From the NCBI RefSeq assembly GCF_932526225.1, contig NC_064044.1, forward strand, positions 10,256,906 through 10,320,905: DNA of 64,000 nucleotides, read 5' to 3'. The position numbers were made by a program, and so were the translations under genes. The stretch comes from Nematostella vectensis. Its lineage: Eukaryota; Cnidaria; Anthozoa; Actiniaria; Edwardsiidae. Shown piece after piece: positions 1-12,940 of this stretch. Each line of letters starts with the position of its first letter. Position 1 is the stretch's first letter. A model generated the notes under the pieces. The model was not told where the DNA came from and ran no database searches. It saw nothing but the letters and a program-made list of their open reading frames with translations.

Positions 1-369
1 CTAGAAAGCGAGAACTTGGAGGTGATTGATCGCATGTTCAAACCTACCCGCGTCTCATTGGCTAATAAAATAATAACCATGGAATGGCTTCTTCGTCAAC
101 CGCCAAAAGGTTGAAATGAAAATCACGTACATATAAACAGATAAATCAAAATGAATTTTGGAAAAAGAAGCCAAATATTAAAATAATTTTTATACTTATT
201 CTTGTATTCCGGATTCCAGCTTAAGTCTTGGATTCCGGATCCTAGTGTGTGGATTCCGGATTCCAGTAGCATGGATTCCGGATTCCAAGTCTCATTTTTT
301 CATGGATTCCGGATTCCAAGTCTCATGTTTTCATGGATTCCGGATTCCGGATTACCTGTCATAGGGCGA
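1..369. other. Left flank outside the duplicated unit
   Basis: This stretch is not repeated at the starts of units 2 or 3. It holds AT-rich sequence and a short minisatellite (204-350) and no gene that I can support. The open frame across the minisatellite comes from the repeat having few stops. Confidence 0.6.
204..350. repeat. GGATTCCGGATTCC minisatellite
   Basis: The core GGATTCCGGATTCC occurs about six times, separated by variable spacers such as AAGTCTCATTTTTTCAT, with a period near 30 bases. The core is partly palindromic around TCCGGA. It abuts the left edge of duplication unit 1. Confidence 0.8.
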
Positions 370-1565
370 ATTACTATTCTCATCAAGATGTCACGAAGCA
401 AATTCAAAACAGAAAGGTAATGTTATTACATTATTATTTCACAAGAGAATACCTCATCAGCAAGAAGAAAACACAAGTTTGTTCCGCACGATAATTTGAA
501 TTCAATGTAAGAGACCGTATAAATTAATTAATCAGCAGTTTCCGTTATATTTTCTTATATTTGTCAAGTTTTTCGCTTTAATATTTATGTGAAAGCTGTC
601 ACCAAAACAAAACGTTTTATGACCGTAGCATCACATTGTGAACACAACTTTTGATTTTGCCGCTTGTCATTGATTTATCACCCACTTCCACCGTGATTTT
701 GATTAGCTAAAAAATAGAATCTTCGAACGCTGATTGGTTGCAAGCAGTTTATTGGCTTTCTATGTGTGTGAATGTCTGTGTGAATCGTGAAACACTTCTC
801 AAAAGTCTTCCTTTTTCAAATAAAGCCTTATATTGCTAAGGTAAGGAGGAGTTTAGCGGCTAAAAATGCCCAGTTGCATTGGAGAAATGATGTACTGTTT
901 GGCATAATCCATTGATAAATCTATCCGGCTGTTTACTATCTATTTGGTACCTATTAATTAAGTTAACTCGTTTTTGTTTACTTGTCTCTTTTATACCAAG
1001 CTGTTATTAGATAAAAGGTTGACTAGGTACATGACATAATATAGCTGGTATAGCTATGAAATGCAAGGATATCTTTATAGCTGAGGTATAGATATGAAAT
1101 GACAAGGATATCTTTTTTCCTCAGGTGAATAAGGGCAAGGAATTAAGCCAGATTCATCATGTAGGCTGGCTGAAAGCAAATGTAAATTAATGTTTTTTTC
1201 ATATTCTTTTATTGTTTAGTATAATTATATTCAATCAACCCGCATTCCTTTCCTATTCTCTTTCGGTGTTGATAATTCCCCTAAAATCTGAATGAATAAA
1301 AAAATTATTAACAAAATTATTGACAGACAGACAGATTAGTTTATTGGTACCATTTAAAGACTTTTACATTAGTGTGAATCCAATATATTTAACATGATAA
1401 GCCATTCAAATTCTCAAAAATACATATATACAGACAAAAGAACATAGAGAAGATACAACCTTATTTTGTCGTATTTTCCCATAGTAAGAAGCAGCCGTAT
1501 ACCAATTTTGCAGCCATCCCTGCTATATTAGCTTTAGGATTTATTATTAGATTAAAAATTCATAT
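370..1565. other. Intergenic sequence, no gene seen
   Basis: AT-rich non-coding DNA, found again at 30985-31627 (shortened) and in unit 3 from 56067. It includes a small GACA run near 1322. All frames are broken by frequent stops and I see no RNA gene. Confidence 0.6.
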
Positions 1566-1808
1566 TGTGTAGTTCCAGATAATATCCATACCCCCCTATT
1601 GAGGGGGTCGGAGGTATGACCCCCTACCCCTCTGGAATTTCCAACCCCCTGGAAAAAAACTAAATACAGTAACTGTTAAGGAAAAGGGCATTTCATCCTC
1701 CACCCCCCCCCCCCTCTGGAAATTCCTGGGCGTTTGAGCCCCCCCCCCCCCCCTCATAATTTCCAATCCCCCCAATGGGGGGGTTTGGATATTTTCTGGA
1801 ACTACACA
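1566..1808. mobile_element. MITE-like element with C/G-rich inverted ends
   Basis: The left end TGTGTAGTTCCAGATAATAT is mirrored at the right by ATATTTTCTGGAACTACACA, giving about 20-bp terminal inverted repeats that run on into C-rich and G-rich stretches. It is about 243 bp with no coding capacity. I could not define a clear target-site duplication. Unit 3 has the same element truncated at its right side. Confidence 0.65.
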
Positions 1809-3090
1809 TTCTGATTTCTAATGCTTGAAGACCAGAGGTCCTAAAAGTTACTTACTGTTATTGCAAATGAACCAGTAAACTGATTGTATTATTCTCATGT
1901 GCATTGATTTGCATAGGTAACAACACATTGCTGGCATGAACTGTCATCAGCAAATGTAGATAGTCTTAATGTGTGTGTATGTCCTGACTTACTGCCTATT
2001 GTACCTATTTTTCTGGCATCTGTCCTTGTTTTCCCTTAACTTTTTTTAGATGCCAGTACCCTTTTAAATATTTATTCTGTATCTTTAAAAAAAAGAATGT
2101 ATGTAAGCTTAGGGGTAAATAAAAGGATGTTTTTTTTTTCTTGTAAATTGTTCTATGGATTTGTTCAATGGCTTGGCCCTATTCATGGCTGATTAGCTTT
2201 TACTTATTCATGAGCATGGTTCAAGAGAGCTACTCATATGTAGTAATGACAGAGGGGAAAGGGTAAAAATGTATAAAAAGGATTAGGAATTGAGGATCAG
2301 GTATAGTTTGAAAGTTTTCAACCTTGGTGTTATGGGGTATGTAATTTTGGGCTCTCTAGTTTGATTATAGATTTGGGCCCTTTAGTTTGATTATAGATTT
2401 GTAACTAGTGCAAAAAGGAATATGAAGTTGTCTATAATATCCCACTCTTTGTAAATCTATAGTCATACTACTTTATCTATTACCTGCTAGCAACCAGCCA
2501 ACCAGCTATACTACTTCGTCTATTACCAGCCAGCAACCAGACAACCAACCATACTTCTTCGTCTATTACCAAGTACAACCAGCCACCCATAGCACACCCC
2601 GGCCCATACCACTATAGCCTAACATTCCCCCTTGCTTAAATACCTTAAGTTATGCACTATCTGCTATAGTATTGACTGTGTAAACTCAGTCATGATTTTT
2701 TATTTCAGGATCCATGATCCCCTCCATCCAAGGTCTTCTTAATCCATTATCCCTCCATCCATTATGCCCTCCATCCAAGGTCTTCTTTACCCATGATCCC
2801 TTCCATCCCATGATTCTGTGCTGGTAATGATTTTGATTATTCAAGCCAACCTCTTGGGACCATACCAAAAGTTCCTGAAATGACCAGGATCACCACCTTA
2901 AAAAGTCCAACATTGCAAAGAGCATTGTGTTGCTCTTTTATTCACCTTTGTAATTTGGGGTGTAGCAAATCAAATTGAGGGCTCGATTTGCGCCGCTTAA
3001 ACATTCCATCTTTTGACTTCCCTGTGGTTGTGTGGGGTGTCACCCGATAACGGAAGCAAAAAGTTTCCATTGTATGTCTAATCACATTCA
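1809..3090. other. Intergenic sequence with two short tandem repeats, no gene
   Basis: Non-coding. At about 2460-2600 a motif like ACTACTTCGTCTATTACCAG is repeated with CAACCAGCCA spacers. At about 2700-2830 CCCTCCATCCAAGGTCTTCT and CCATTATCCCTCCATCC are repeated. Both recur with different copy numbers in units 2 (31750-32160) and 3 (57710-58140). Confidence 0.6.
2700..2830. repeat. CTCCATCCAAGGTC tandem repeat
   Basis: Imperfect repeats of CTCCATCCAAGGTCTTCTT and CATTATCCCTCCATC with a period near 60 bases. The homologous stretch is slightly longer in unit 2 and has an additional near-complete period in unit 3, so it is length-variable among the units. Confidence 0.7.
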
Positions 3091-3099
3091 ATTAACAAC

Positions 3100-4320
3100 T
3101 TCCGATCAACTGCTTGCCTTAGTTAGACCATCGGAAGCAGGATGATAAGAAGCAGTGGTTTTGTGTATATCATTTTGTCTCATAAAGATTAAAAACTCGA
3201 TAGTACTGCCCGTGGTGATACTTGCCATTATGTGAGTTTCAATCCCTTTGGTAGTATCTTTCACATGAAAGGCCCACAGTAATCTATGTGGATTCTCACC
3301 CAGGGCTTGTGCGGCCACTCCCAGGGATGGTAGGGGGCTGATGCAGGGGCTTTCTGCTTGATCTGGCTTTTCACCATGGACTCTCTTTGTCGATAGAGGG
3401 CAACCAGACATCGCTGGCGCCTTCATGCGACGTTTTACAGGATGTGTGTTTCATGAGACTCTTCCAGTACGCGTTGCCGAACCTGGTAGGGGCGGGGGGA
3501 GATGGGGGTAACACTTGTAGCTCCTTGTAGTATGCAGCCATCTTGAACAATTTAGCTCTTCTTTCCTTGATTTGTACACTGAAGGTATTCAGTGTTTTTA
3601 AGCTTATTGATCACCCGCGCACTTAAGTATGCGGCCATCTTGAACATTTCGCTCTTCTTACCTTGGTTTGTACACTGCAGGACTTCAGTGTCTTTAAGCT
3701 TGTTGACCACCCGCGCTCGCAGCAAATACTCCTTACCATTTGTCAGGACCGGGTCTTAATGTGTCCAGTTACGAACCTCAGCTGTGATAACAGGCGAAGC
3801 ATCGACTTCGTCCAGCAGAAACACGATTTCTTCTGCAGACACCTTGGTAAGCACGGGTAGAAGAGCCGGCTTAATGTGCCAGAATTACCATGGCTACTAC
3901 CTGACTTGTATACGATGTCATATCCATAACCGCATAAGGTCACTGGCCAACTAAGTACACTTGGTAATGCAGTGTTCGGCACTTTTTTTTTTCGCTAAAA
4001 AAGTGGTTTATGGTCAGTTTTGTGAGTGAGGTGACGTCTATTGAGTCGGTACGCAGCTCTTACAAGCTGCAATTTGATTGGGCAAATGAACAACATCCGC
4101 ACCTCGACACAAAGAACGAGAAGAATAGAGACAAAAGAACTCCTTTTTGCAAAGATAATAGGAGACAAAGCAGCTGCGTACTTACTCCTTGAGTCTTCTT
4201 TATCTAGCTGTAAATACTTCATTACAGCTGTGTTTAGGGTCCTGGAAACAAAAGCAATGACCAGGGCACTCCCATCATCCATGCGATATGATAGCACAGC
4301 CTCAACTTCTTAGTTGTCCA
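3100..4320 (-). pseudogene. Ty3/gypsy-like pol remnant A, unit 1 (RNase H and integrase parts)
   Basis: Read on the minus strand, this is a decayed retrotransposon polyprotein. From 4300 downward there is an RNase H segment (LSYRMDDGS, IAFVSRTLNTA, LQLDKE), then the TDHKPLF motif near 4005 and the GYDIVYKSG motif near 3920 that follows RNase H in gypsy elements. Integrase follows, with an HPWEWPHKPW...IHIDYCGPF-type segment near 3290 and an ASYHPASDG segment near 3130. Frameshifts and stops separate every block, so it cannot encode a working enzyme. No LTRs were recognised. Copies lie in units 2 and 3. Confidence 0.8.
3531..3725. repeat. 95-98-bp tandem repeat, 2 copies (unit 1)
   Basis: The unit starts TATGCAGCCATCTTGAACA and ends at CACCCGCGC. 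Copies begin at about 3531 and 3629. It sits inside gypsy remnant A, between the RNase H and integrase parts. Unit 2 has five copies and unit 3 one. Confidence 0.85.
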
Positions 4321-5356
4321 AACAGCACGGGACACGCGCGTCTAATTTTTCGCGCGTTCTCGCTCTTCCAACTCGCGGCCGACACAGAGAATATATTGTT
4401 GGCCGTGTTTTGCATCATTTTTAAAATCAAGAAAGAAAATCGATACACTTTTTAATAATATAAAGAGGTTCAAACGATTGACGGAAGATGACAAACGATG
4501 GGTTTGAAAAAAGAATGTAAGTAGGACTTTAATTTCATTAGCTTTTCGTTGGAGCTGGTCTGAAAACTACTCCTTGTGTTGACATTTTTCTAGACCTCAA
4601 GTAAGCTAATGAGGGGATGCTTCACCGACCTACCTCAGTAGTAATTCAGCTAGGTAATCATCCTCTATCCCATAAAAAAGGATAGAAAAAGCATGCGTTA
4701 TATAAATATTGTCCGAATGATTGTCCGTTTTCTCAATCAAAAATAATTTTGTTTCTTCTTTGCTTTAAAATGTGAAAATGATATAAAAAATGATATAAGC
4801 TACTATTTAGCGAAACGATCTTTGTTCTGTTTTGAAACAGTTTAACTGTTCAATCCCCCACCCCTTGGGAAACTTCCCATGATATTTGCAAATATCAACA
4901 TCTAGCTGTACTCTCATTATTATTCCCACATATTAAATGAGTATATAATATGTACCTGTTTTCCTCTCAAGCAATTTATTCACAAATGGTATGAATGTTG
5001 AAGAAAATAAAAAAGCACACATTTTCTGTAAGAATCTATCATTTAATTTCAATTCTTCGATTATACTTTCTGAAACACCCAAAATTCTTTTCCAGAATAA
5101 GCAAAAAAAAAATATGGCTCAAATTGAATGTATGCTGGCTCCGCCTTCAGGCAGTGCCAAAATCTATATGTTATCTTTAATTAAACAATTCTTCCAATTC
5201 TGCTGTTTTTTAGGGGATTTCACACAATGGATCATCCTATTACAATATGGATGTGCTCGATGGCAGTTTCTTAAGGACTGCAACAAAATCGAAAAGTTTA
5301 GCACTTATTTTCAAACATTAGCTAGCCGACTAGTTCCAATCGAAGGTGAAATAGGG
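4321..5356. other. Leader of the 1.4-kb array, no supported gene
   Basis: AT-rich sequence shared by all three units. A plus-strand frame of 124 codons (4991-5365) includes a MAQIECMLAPPSGSAKIY stretch, but its start codon and frame are not kept in units 2 and 3, so I do not call a gene. The stretch CTGGCTCCGCCTTCAGGCAG resembles, in inverse orientation, a stretch near 16860, suggesting a shared dispersed repeat. Confidence 0.5.
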
Positions 5357-8300
5357 GGTACCTAAACGATTTCATACGTGGATGAGTAACTTGAGTTGCA
5401 CAATCTATCCGAATTATTGTCCGAATAATGTGATGTGTTTGCGTTTATTCGTTAAGGTGGTATTAATTGCCTCTATTAGGAAGATCGTTGACACATCAGG
5501 TAAGTTATCGTTTTACAGAAATGGATTGCAACACGATTTCGAATCGATAGGATACCACTATTCGCGAAACATATTTTTAAAGTAAGTTTGCTAATTTTTC
5601 ATCAGATTCTATTGCTTTATAAGGAAATCCCAATTCTCAAAGTTATTTTCGCGTAAGTACAAAATAAGCGTAAATTTCCTAAGACGTTATGAACACACCC
5701 CCAATAACAACTTTCGGGCTGCTAGATAAACACGACTTGCTTTTGAGTAAATTTAGTTTTGAAAAAAGTGAATATGTGGCCTTGGCAGGCAAAAAAGCTT
5801 TTTGAACAAACAAGCAAACAAAAATGTGTGATAATTCAAGCATTTCAGATTCTCCTAGCACAGCTAAACAAGTGCTTTTTGAAGTATCCATACAGAAACC
5901 TCAGTTTTATTGCAGAAGAGTTTGAGGCATTTTACTAATTATATTTATGGCAATGTGATCAGAATATGGTCAATTGCTCACGGATGTGACAAAAAATTCC
6001 ATTTGTAAGTCATCTATAATCCATCCCTTTCGCGAAAAAGGAAAACATAAAAGTTAGTGATTGAGTAAAATTTCAGATCAATTCTCGATTGACTTAAAAA
6101 GACATCAACTTCTAGAAAAAAGCAAAAACGAAAAGATAACAACATTAATGTATTCGTAGCAGTAAATGTGCTTTGACAGTCTGGTAAATCCTATTTGGAC
6201 AATAACATTTTAATCAATAAAAGCTTTGTTTTTAAATCTAGAATTGCGTGGTTGACGAGCTCCTAAGAAAGATGGGCGCAATTAGTGCTTCATCGGAAAA
6301 GCGAAATAGCGGGTAGTTAACAAAATTCTGAAATTCCAATAAACAAAGCTAGCCGTTTAGTTCTAACCGAAGGTGAAGTAGAGGGTACCTAAACGATTTC
6401 ATCTGTGGATGAATTACTTGAATTACACAATCCATCCGAATTAAATGCGAACCTTGATTTTGTTTGTAATTGCGTTTCCAACCTCACGAGGCGATGTCCG
6501 AATCCAACTGAGCAATGATTGAAATTCATTGTATCCCATTTCAAGATGGTGACGATCACCGTCTCCTCCTGATATGGGGAACTCATTTTATGCTATCTTG
6601 GTCGAAATTTAAGGCATGTTGAAAAACAGTGCCCACTTCGGAATAAAAAATAATTCACAGTGCTTAGTTTAAAATAAGGTACAGTTTTCTACACGAAACA
6701 ATCCGATAAATCAAATGTATCTAAGTTGTAGAAGACTGCATAATGTGGTGTGATTGCGTTTATTCGTCAAGGTGGTATTAATTGCCTCTATTAGGAAAAC
6801 GTTATTGGTCTTCGGTATTAATGAAATAAAATCCTCGTCTATTTGCTTATTCGCAGTGAACGTTAGATTCAACAGTCTGAGGCGAAAATGGAGCAGGAAA
6901 GATCATTGACACATTAGGTAAGTTATCGTTTTAAAGAAATGGATTGCAACCGATTTTGAATCGATAGGCTACCACTATTCGCGAAACATGTTTTAAAGTA
7001 AGTTTGCTAATTTTTCATCAGATTCTATTGCTTTACAAGGGAATCTCAATTCTCGAAGTTCTTTTCGCGTAAGTACAAAATTAGCGTAAATTTCCTAAGA
7101 CGTTATGAACACACCCCCAATAACAACTTTCGGGCTGCTAGATAAACACGAGTTGCTTTTGAGTAAATTTAGTTTTGAAAAAAGTGAATATGTGGCCTTG
7201 GCAGGCAAAAAAGCTTTTTGAACAAACAAGCAAACAAAAATGTGTGATAATTCAAGCATTTCAGATTATCCTAGCACAACTAAACAAGTGCTTTTTGAAG
7301 TATCCACACAGAAACCTCAGTTTTATTGCAGAAGAGTTTGAGGCATTCTACGAATTATATTATTTATTGCAATGTGATCAGAATATGCTCAATTGCTCAC
7401 GGATGTGACAAAAAATTCCATTTGTAAGTCAACTATAATCCATCCCTTTCGCGGAAAAAGAAAAAAAAGTTAGTGATTGAGTAAAATTTCAGGTCAATTC
7501 TCGATTGACTTAAAAGATCAACTACCAAAAAAAGCGAAAACGAAAAGATAACAACATTAATGTATTCGTAGCAGTAAATGTGCCTTGACAGTCTGGTAAA
7601 TCCTATTTGGACAATAACATTTTGATCAATAAAAGCTTTATTTTTAAATCAGGAATTGCGTGGTTGACGAGCTCCTAAGAAAGATGGGCGCGATTAATGC
7701 TTCATCGGAAAAGCGAAATAGCTGCAATTCCAATTAACAAAGCTAGCCGTTTAGTTCCAACCGAAGGTGAAGTAGGGGGTACCTAAACGATTTCATCTGT
7801 GGATGAGTTACTTGAATTGCACAATCCATCCGAATTATTGCGCGAAACTTGATTTTGTTTGTAATTGCGTTTCCAACCTCATCAGGCGATGATCCAACTA
7901 AGCAATGATTAAAATCCATTGTATCCCATTTCCAGATGGTGCGAATCCCCTCCGATATGAGCAACTCATCAATTTATGCCATATTGGTCAAAATAAGGAA
8001 TTTTGAAAACGGTGTACACTTTGAAATACAAATTATTCACAGTGCTTAGTTTAAAATAAGGCATAGTTGTCTACACAAAACAATCCGATAAATCAAATGT
8101 GTGTAGGTGTAGCAGTGCAAAATGTGGTTTGTTTGCGTTTATTCGTCAAGGTGGTATTAATTGCCTCTATTAGGAAAACGTTATTGGTCTTCGGTATTCA
8201 TGAAGTGAAATCTTCGTCTATTTGCTCATTCGCAGTGAACGTTAGATTTAGCAGTCTGAGGCGAAAAGGAGCAGAAAAGATCGTTGAAACATAAGGTAAG

Positions 8301-11300
8301 TAATCGTTATACAGAAATGTAACTGCAAACCGATTTCGAATCGATAGGCTACCACTAATCGCGAAACATGTTTTTGAAGTTAGTTTGCAAATTTTTCATC
8401 AGATTTTTTATCAGGGAATCTCAATTCTCGAAGTTATTTTCGCGTAAGTACAAAATTAGCGTAAATTTACTAAGACGTAATGAACACACCCCCAATAACA
8501 ACTTTTGGGCTGCTAGATAAACGCGAGTTGCTTTTGAGTAAATTTAGTTTTGAAAAAAGTGAATATGTGGCCTTGTCAGGTAGAAAAGCTTTTTGAACAA
8601 ACAGGCAAACACAAATGTGTGATAATTCAAGCATTTCAGATTCTCCTAGCACAACTAAACAAGTGCTTTTTGAAGTATCCATACAGAAACCTCAGTTTTA
8701 TTGCAGAAGAGTTTGAGGCATTTTACTAATTATATCATTTATTGCAATGTGATAAGAGTATTGTCAATTGCTCACGGATCTGACAAAAAATTCCATTTGT
8801 AAGTCATCTATAATCCATCCCTTTCGCGAAAAAGGAAAACAAAAAAGTTAGTGATTGAGTAAAATTTCAGGTCAATTCTCGATTGACTTAAGAAGACATC
8901 AACTTCTACAAAAAAGCGAAAACGAAAAGATAACAACATTAATGTATTCGTAGCAGTAAATGTGCCTTGACAGTCTGGAAAATCCTATTTGGACAATAAC
9001 ATTTTGATCAATAAAAGCTTTATTTTTAAATCTAGAATTGCGTGGTTGACGGGCTCCTAAGAAAGATGGGCGCGATTTAAATGCTACATCGGAAAAGCGA
9101 AATAGCGGGTAGTTAACAAATTCTGCAATTCCAATGAACAAATCTAGCCGTTTAGTTCCAACCGAAGGTGAAGTAGGGGTTACCTAAACAATTTTATACG
9201 TGGATGAGATACTTGAGTTGCACAATCCATCCGAATTAAGTGCGAACCTTGATTTTGTTTGTAATTGCGTTTCCAACCTCACGAGGCGATGTCCGAATCC
9301 AACTGAGCAATGATTGAAATTCATTGTATCCCATTTCCAGATGGTGACGATCACCGTCTCCTCCCGATATGGGGAACTCATTTTATGCTATATTGGTCGA
9401 AATTTAAGGGATGTTGAAAAACAGTTCCCACTTCTGAATGAAAAATAATTCACAGTGCTTAGTTTAAAATAAGGTACAGTTTTCTTCACGAAACAATCCG
9501 ATAAATCAAATTGATCTAAGTTGTAGAAGACTGCAAAATGTGGTGTGTTTGCGTTTATTCGTCAAGGTGGTATTAATTGCCTCTATTAGGAAAAAGTTAT
9601 TGGTCTTCGGTATTCATGAAGTGAAATCTTCGTCTATTTGCTCATTCGCAGTGAACGTTAGATTTAGCAGTCTGAGGCGAAAAGGAGCAGAAAAGATCGT
9701 TGAAACATAAGGTAAGTAACAGTTATACAGAAATGTAACTGCAAACCGATTTCGAATCGATAGGCTACAACTATTCGCGAAACATGTTTTTGAAGTTAGT
9801 TTGCAAATTTTTCATCAGATGTTTCATCAGGGAATCTCAATTCTCGAAGTTATTTTCGCGTAAGTACAAAACTAGCGTAAATTTACTAAGACGTTATGAA
9901 CACACCCCCAATAACAACTTTTGGGCTGCTAGATAAACACGAGTTGCTTTTGAGTAAATTTAGTTTTGAAAAAAGTGAATATGTGGCCTTGTCAGGTAAA
10001 AAAGCTTTTTGAACAAACAAGCAAACACAAATGTGTGATAATTCAAGCATTTCAGATTCTCCTAGCACAACTAAACAAGTGCTTTTTGAAGTATCCATAC
10101 AGAAACCTCAGTTTTATTGCAGAAGAGTTTGAGGCATTTTACTAATTATATCATTTATTGCAATGTGATAAGAGTATTGTCAATTGCTCACGGATCTGAC
10201 AAAAAATTCCATTTGTAAGTCATCTATAATCCATCCCTTTCGTGAAAAAGGAAAACAAAAAAGTTAGTGATTGAGTAAAATTTCAGGTCAATTCTCGATT
10301 GACTTAAGAAGACATCAACTTCTACAAAAAAGCGAAAACGAAAAGATAACAACATTAATGTATTCGTAGCAGTAAATGTGCCTTGACAGTCTGGAAAATC
10401 CTGTTTGGACAATAACATTTTGATCAATAAAAGCTTTATTTTTAAATCTGAAATTGCGTGGTTGACGAGCTCCTAAGAAAGATGGGCGCGATTAATGCTT
10501 CATCGGAAAAGCGAAATAGCAGGTAGTTAACAAATTCTGCAATTCCAATTAACAAAGCTAGCCGTTTAGTTCCAACCGAAGGTGAAGTAGGGGGTACCTA
10601 AACAATTTTATACGTGGATGAGTTACTTGAGTTGCACAATCCATCCGAATTAAGTGCGAACCTTGATTTTGTTTGTGTTGCGTTTCCAACCTCATCATTA
10701 GATGATCCAACGGAGCAATTATTAAAATTCATTATATCCCATTTCCAGATGGTGCGAATCCCCTCCGATATGAGCAACTCATCAATTTATGCCATATTGG
10801 TCAAAATAAGGAATTTTGAAAACGGTGTACACTTTGAAATACAAATTATTCACAGTGCTTAGTTTAAAATAAGATATAGTTGTCTACACAAAACAATCCG
10901 ATAAATCAAATGTGTGTAGGTGTAGCAGTGCAAAATGTGGTGTGTTTGCGTTTATTCGTCAAGGTGGTCTTAATTGCCTCTATTAGGAAAACGTTATTGG
11001 TCTTCGGTATTAATGAAATGAAATCCTCCTGTTTGCGCATTCGCAGTGAACGTTAGATTTAGCAGTCTGAGGCGAAAAGGAGCAGAAAAGATCGTTGAAA
11101 CATAAGGTAAGTAATCGTTATACAGAAATGTAACTGCAAACCGATTTCGAATTGATAGGCTACCGCTATTAGCGAAACGGATGCTTTTTTAAATTGTGAT
11201 AAAGTAAGTTTGCTAATTTTTTTTTATCAAATTCTATTGGTAGCATGGTTTTCAAGTGAATGTCCATTCTCGAAGTTCTTTTCTGGTAAGTACAAAATTA

Positions 11301-11330
11301 GCATAAGAAGTTATGAACATACCGTTATGC
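5357..11330. repeat. 1.4-kb tandem monomer array, unit 1 (5 monomers)
   Basis: The landmark GGTACCTAAACGATTT recurs near 5357, 6386, 7781, 9180 and 10594, and CACCCCCAATAACAACTTT recurs near 5694, 7109, 8484 and 9900, giving a period of about 1.38-1.42 kb. The first monomer has an internal deletion of about 0.4 kb and the last diverges after about 11150. Short open frames on both strands recur from copy to copy, for example a 70-codon minus-strand frame at 5679, 8470 and 9886. Small indels break equivalent frames in other copies, so coding is not supported. The function is unknown. Confidence 0.85.
10614..10862 (+). other. 82-codon open frame in the terminal array monomer
   Basis: I do not recognise this frame. 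It begins at a GTG (not ATG), reads through DELLELHNPSELSANLDFV and DDPTEQLLKF, and stops at TAG. An in-frame TAA lies just upstream. It is intact in the last monomer of all three units (10614, 40214, 63121) with a few conservative changes, but frameshifted in the inner monomers. It could be a piece of an exon from which the array grew, or chance. No domain can be named. Confidence 0.2.
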
Positions 11331-12940
11331 ATGCATATACAAATCTATCCGTACAAATTAAGTGAACTTTCTTACATAATTTGTTCCAATTTTGTTTTAT
11401 AATCTCTAAGCACTTAGACACTTGAAGAAGAAAAATGTATCTTAAGTGTGTTCTTCTAAAATTTTATGGTTGAAACTGCAGTTAAATTTGTGAAAAATAC
11501 TTTATGGTAAAAAAAACCACATGATGTCAAAATTCTTTTTCCTGCGAACACTGCTATGGAGAGTCGGCCAAAAGCGCGGCAAACAAATTTGCCGAATTTT
11601 CTTAGCTGCACAAAGAGTTGGCCCTATTTTCATTTTTTTTCCCAAAAGCATCTCATTTACATTTAATTATTATTTTTGTTTTTTGTCTTTCATTCACATA
11701 CAAACAACATGGTATAACAACTGGAGCTCTATACTTTGCTTTAATTTCTAGATTTATATGACGTACATAATTATGCAAATAAATTTATTCTTGATTACTC
11801 TATAAGACGCCACTATAAATCCCGAAGATTCCTTTTAAAATAGTCGTAAATAAAATATGTGTTGAAATGTCACTGAAGGTACAGATAATGTTGGCTTTTC
11901 TACGCTTAGTTTGATTCCGGTCCAACATTCGAAACGCTGTCAAAAGTTATGTAATGATTTTTGGCATTGAATCATATTTTAACTGCAGGATTAAAGTATT
12001 ATTAACCGAGTGCGAGGTCTGTACGGAGAAATATCAGATCGAGGGCTTTGGTTTTTATTTATTATTATTTTTATTTATTATTTGCGACGAGAAAAACAAA
12101 TCAACTACTTTCGTTTTTGCGCGAATTGCACTGCGCACCCCTTCTGCGCATAGTGGCGCGCGCCGTTTGTTCGAATTTTCCGGTATTTAGTGCGCGTGCG
12201 CCACAGTTGTATAAGAAAACAAAGCAAAAGACTCGCGTTTTTTACTTACAATCGCTTTGACAGAAAAAGGAAGTCAGTTACCACCATTTTTTATTTGCTC
12301 AAATAGTTAAATATATACGGAAAAATGATATACTGAAAGAAGAAAAAAGTTGGCTTGTAGAAGTTTTTTATTTTCTCTTAAAAGCCGTAAAAATACTTCA
12401 AAATGGCGCTTTTTACTGTAGAATTAGTGGCGAAAACAGTGTCTTTTAGTTTGATCTCTTAAATGTGATTTGTTTTGAACGCTAGCTACTACGGGTTATT
12501 GTTTGGGAGATTGGATTTTGGCAGCTCGACAAACAGAACTTAATTTTCTAAACACTATAGGCACTATTTTTGAAAACTAAGAGTGATTTTCCCTCGCTCG
12601 ATCAGTAAAACACGTCATCTCTACGCCCCTCTGTTGTGAAACGAGGTCGCTTACCCCTATTTTTTTATTAAATATTTTGAAAGCCCTTAACTTCAATATT
12701 ATTTATGCAAAGTTTTATTTCAAGGGAATTACCTCAACTTGTCTACCGATTTCATAAAGGCGGGAAAACAAGAAACCGCCAACTGGTAATGTGAGAACTT
12801 GATAACCGAAAAAAAATATATAATAAGCAAGACCGTGCAAGATAGAGTGAATAAATGCTGAACTGAGTGGCTTTTAAGACGTAAAATAATTAAATTTAAA
12901 TCGGCCTAAAGAAAGACAAATCGAAAACCCAAATTTTTCC
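11331..12940. other. Non-coding stretch with a CpG-rich island, no gene
   Basis: AT-rich sequence with one CpG-rich patch at about 12115-12205 (GCGCGAATTGCACTGCGCAC, GTGCGCGTGCGCCACAG) resembling NRF1-type GCGC-rich promoter sites, and a GGCGGGAAA E2F-like site near 12762. No convincing exon follows. The sequence is conserved at 40920-42500 in unit 2. Confidence 0.4.

Noticed and set aside
3106-3426. 106-codon minus-strand frame starting MKAPAMSG
   Set aside because: It is mostly a shifted frame over the integrase segment. The real homology (WVRIHIDYCGPF) is in another frame, so this is part of a pseudogene.
4991-5365. 124-codon frame with MAQIECMLAPPSGSAKIY
   Set aside because: The start codon and frame are not conserved in units 2 and 3, there is no domain match, and a minus-strand frame over the same bases is equally long.
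5498-5520. GTAAGT...CAG pairs 16-24 bases apart in each 1.4-kb monomer, resembling tiny introns
   Set aside because: Far below animal intron lengths. Acceptor or donor bases change among copies (for example AAAG at 6918, GTTAGT at 39307), and the joined frames are not open.
5679-5891. 70-codon minus-strand frame repeated in several monomers (also 8470, 9886, 35320, 36690)
   Set aside because: Recurrence reflects tandem repetition; other monomers have frame-breaking changes and no upstream signals are seen.
10594-11200. Apparent continuation of the 82-codon frame if TAA and TAG were read as glutamine, as in ciliates
   Set aside because: A TGA also occurs, inner monomers have frameshifts, and the adjoining genes A and B use standard stops. 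AT-rich decay explains the excess of TAA.
11521-12260. Small frames rich in Phe/Tyr around 11521-12260
   Set aside because: They are AT-rich low-complexity readings, not conserved in frame in unit 2, and without domain or splice context.
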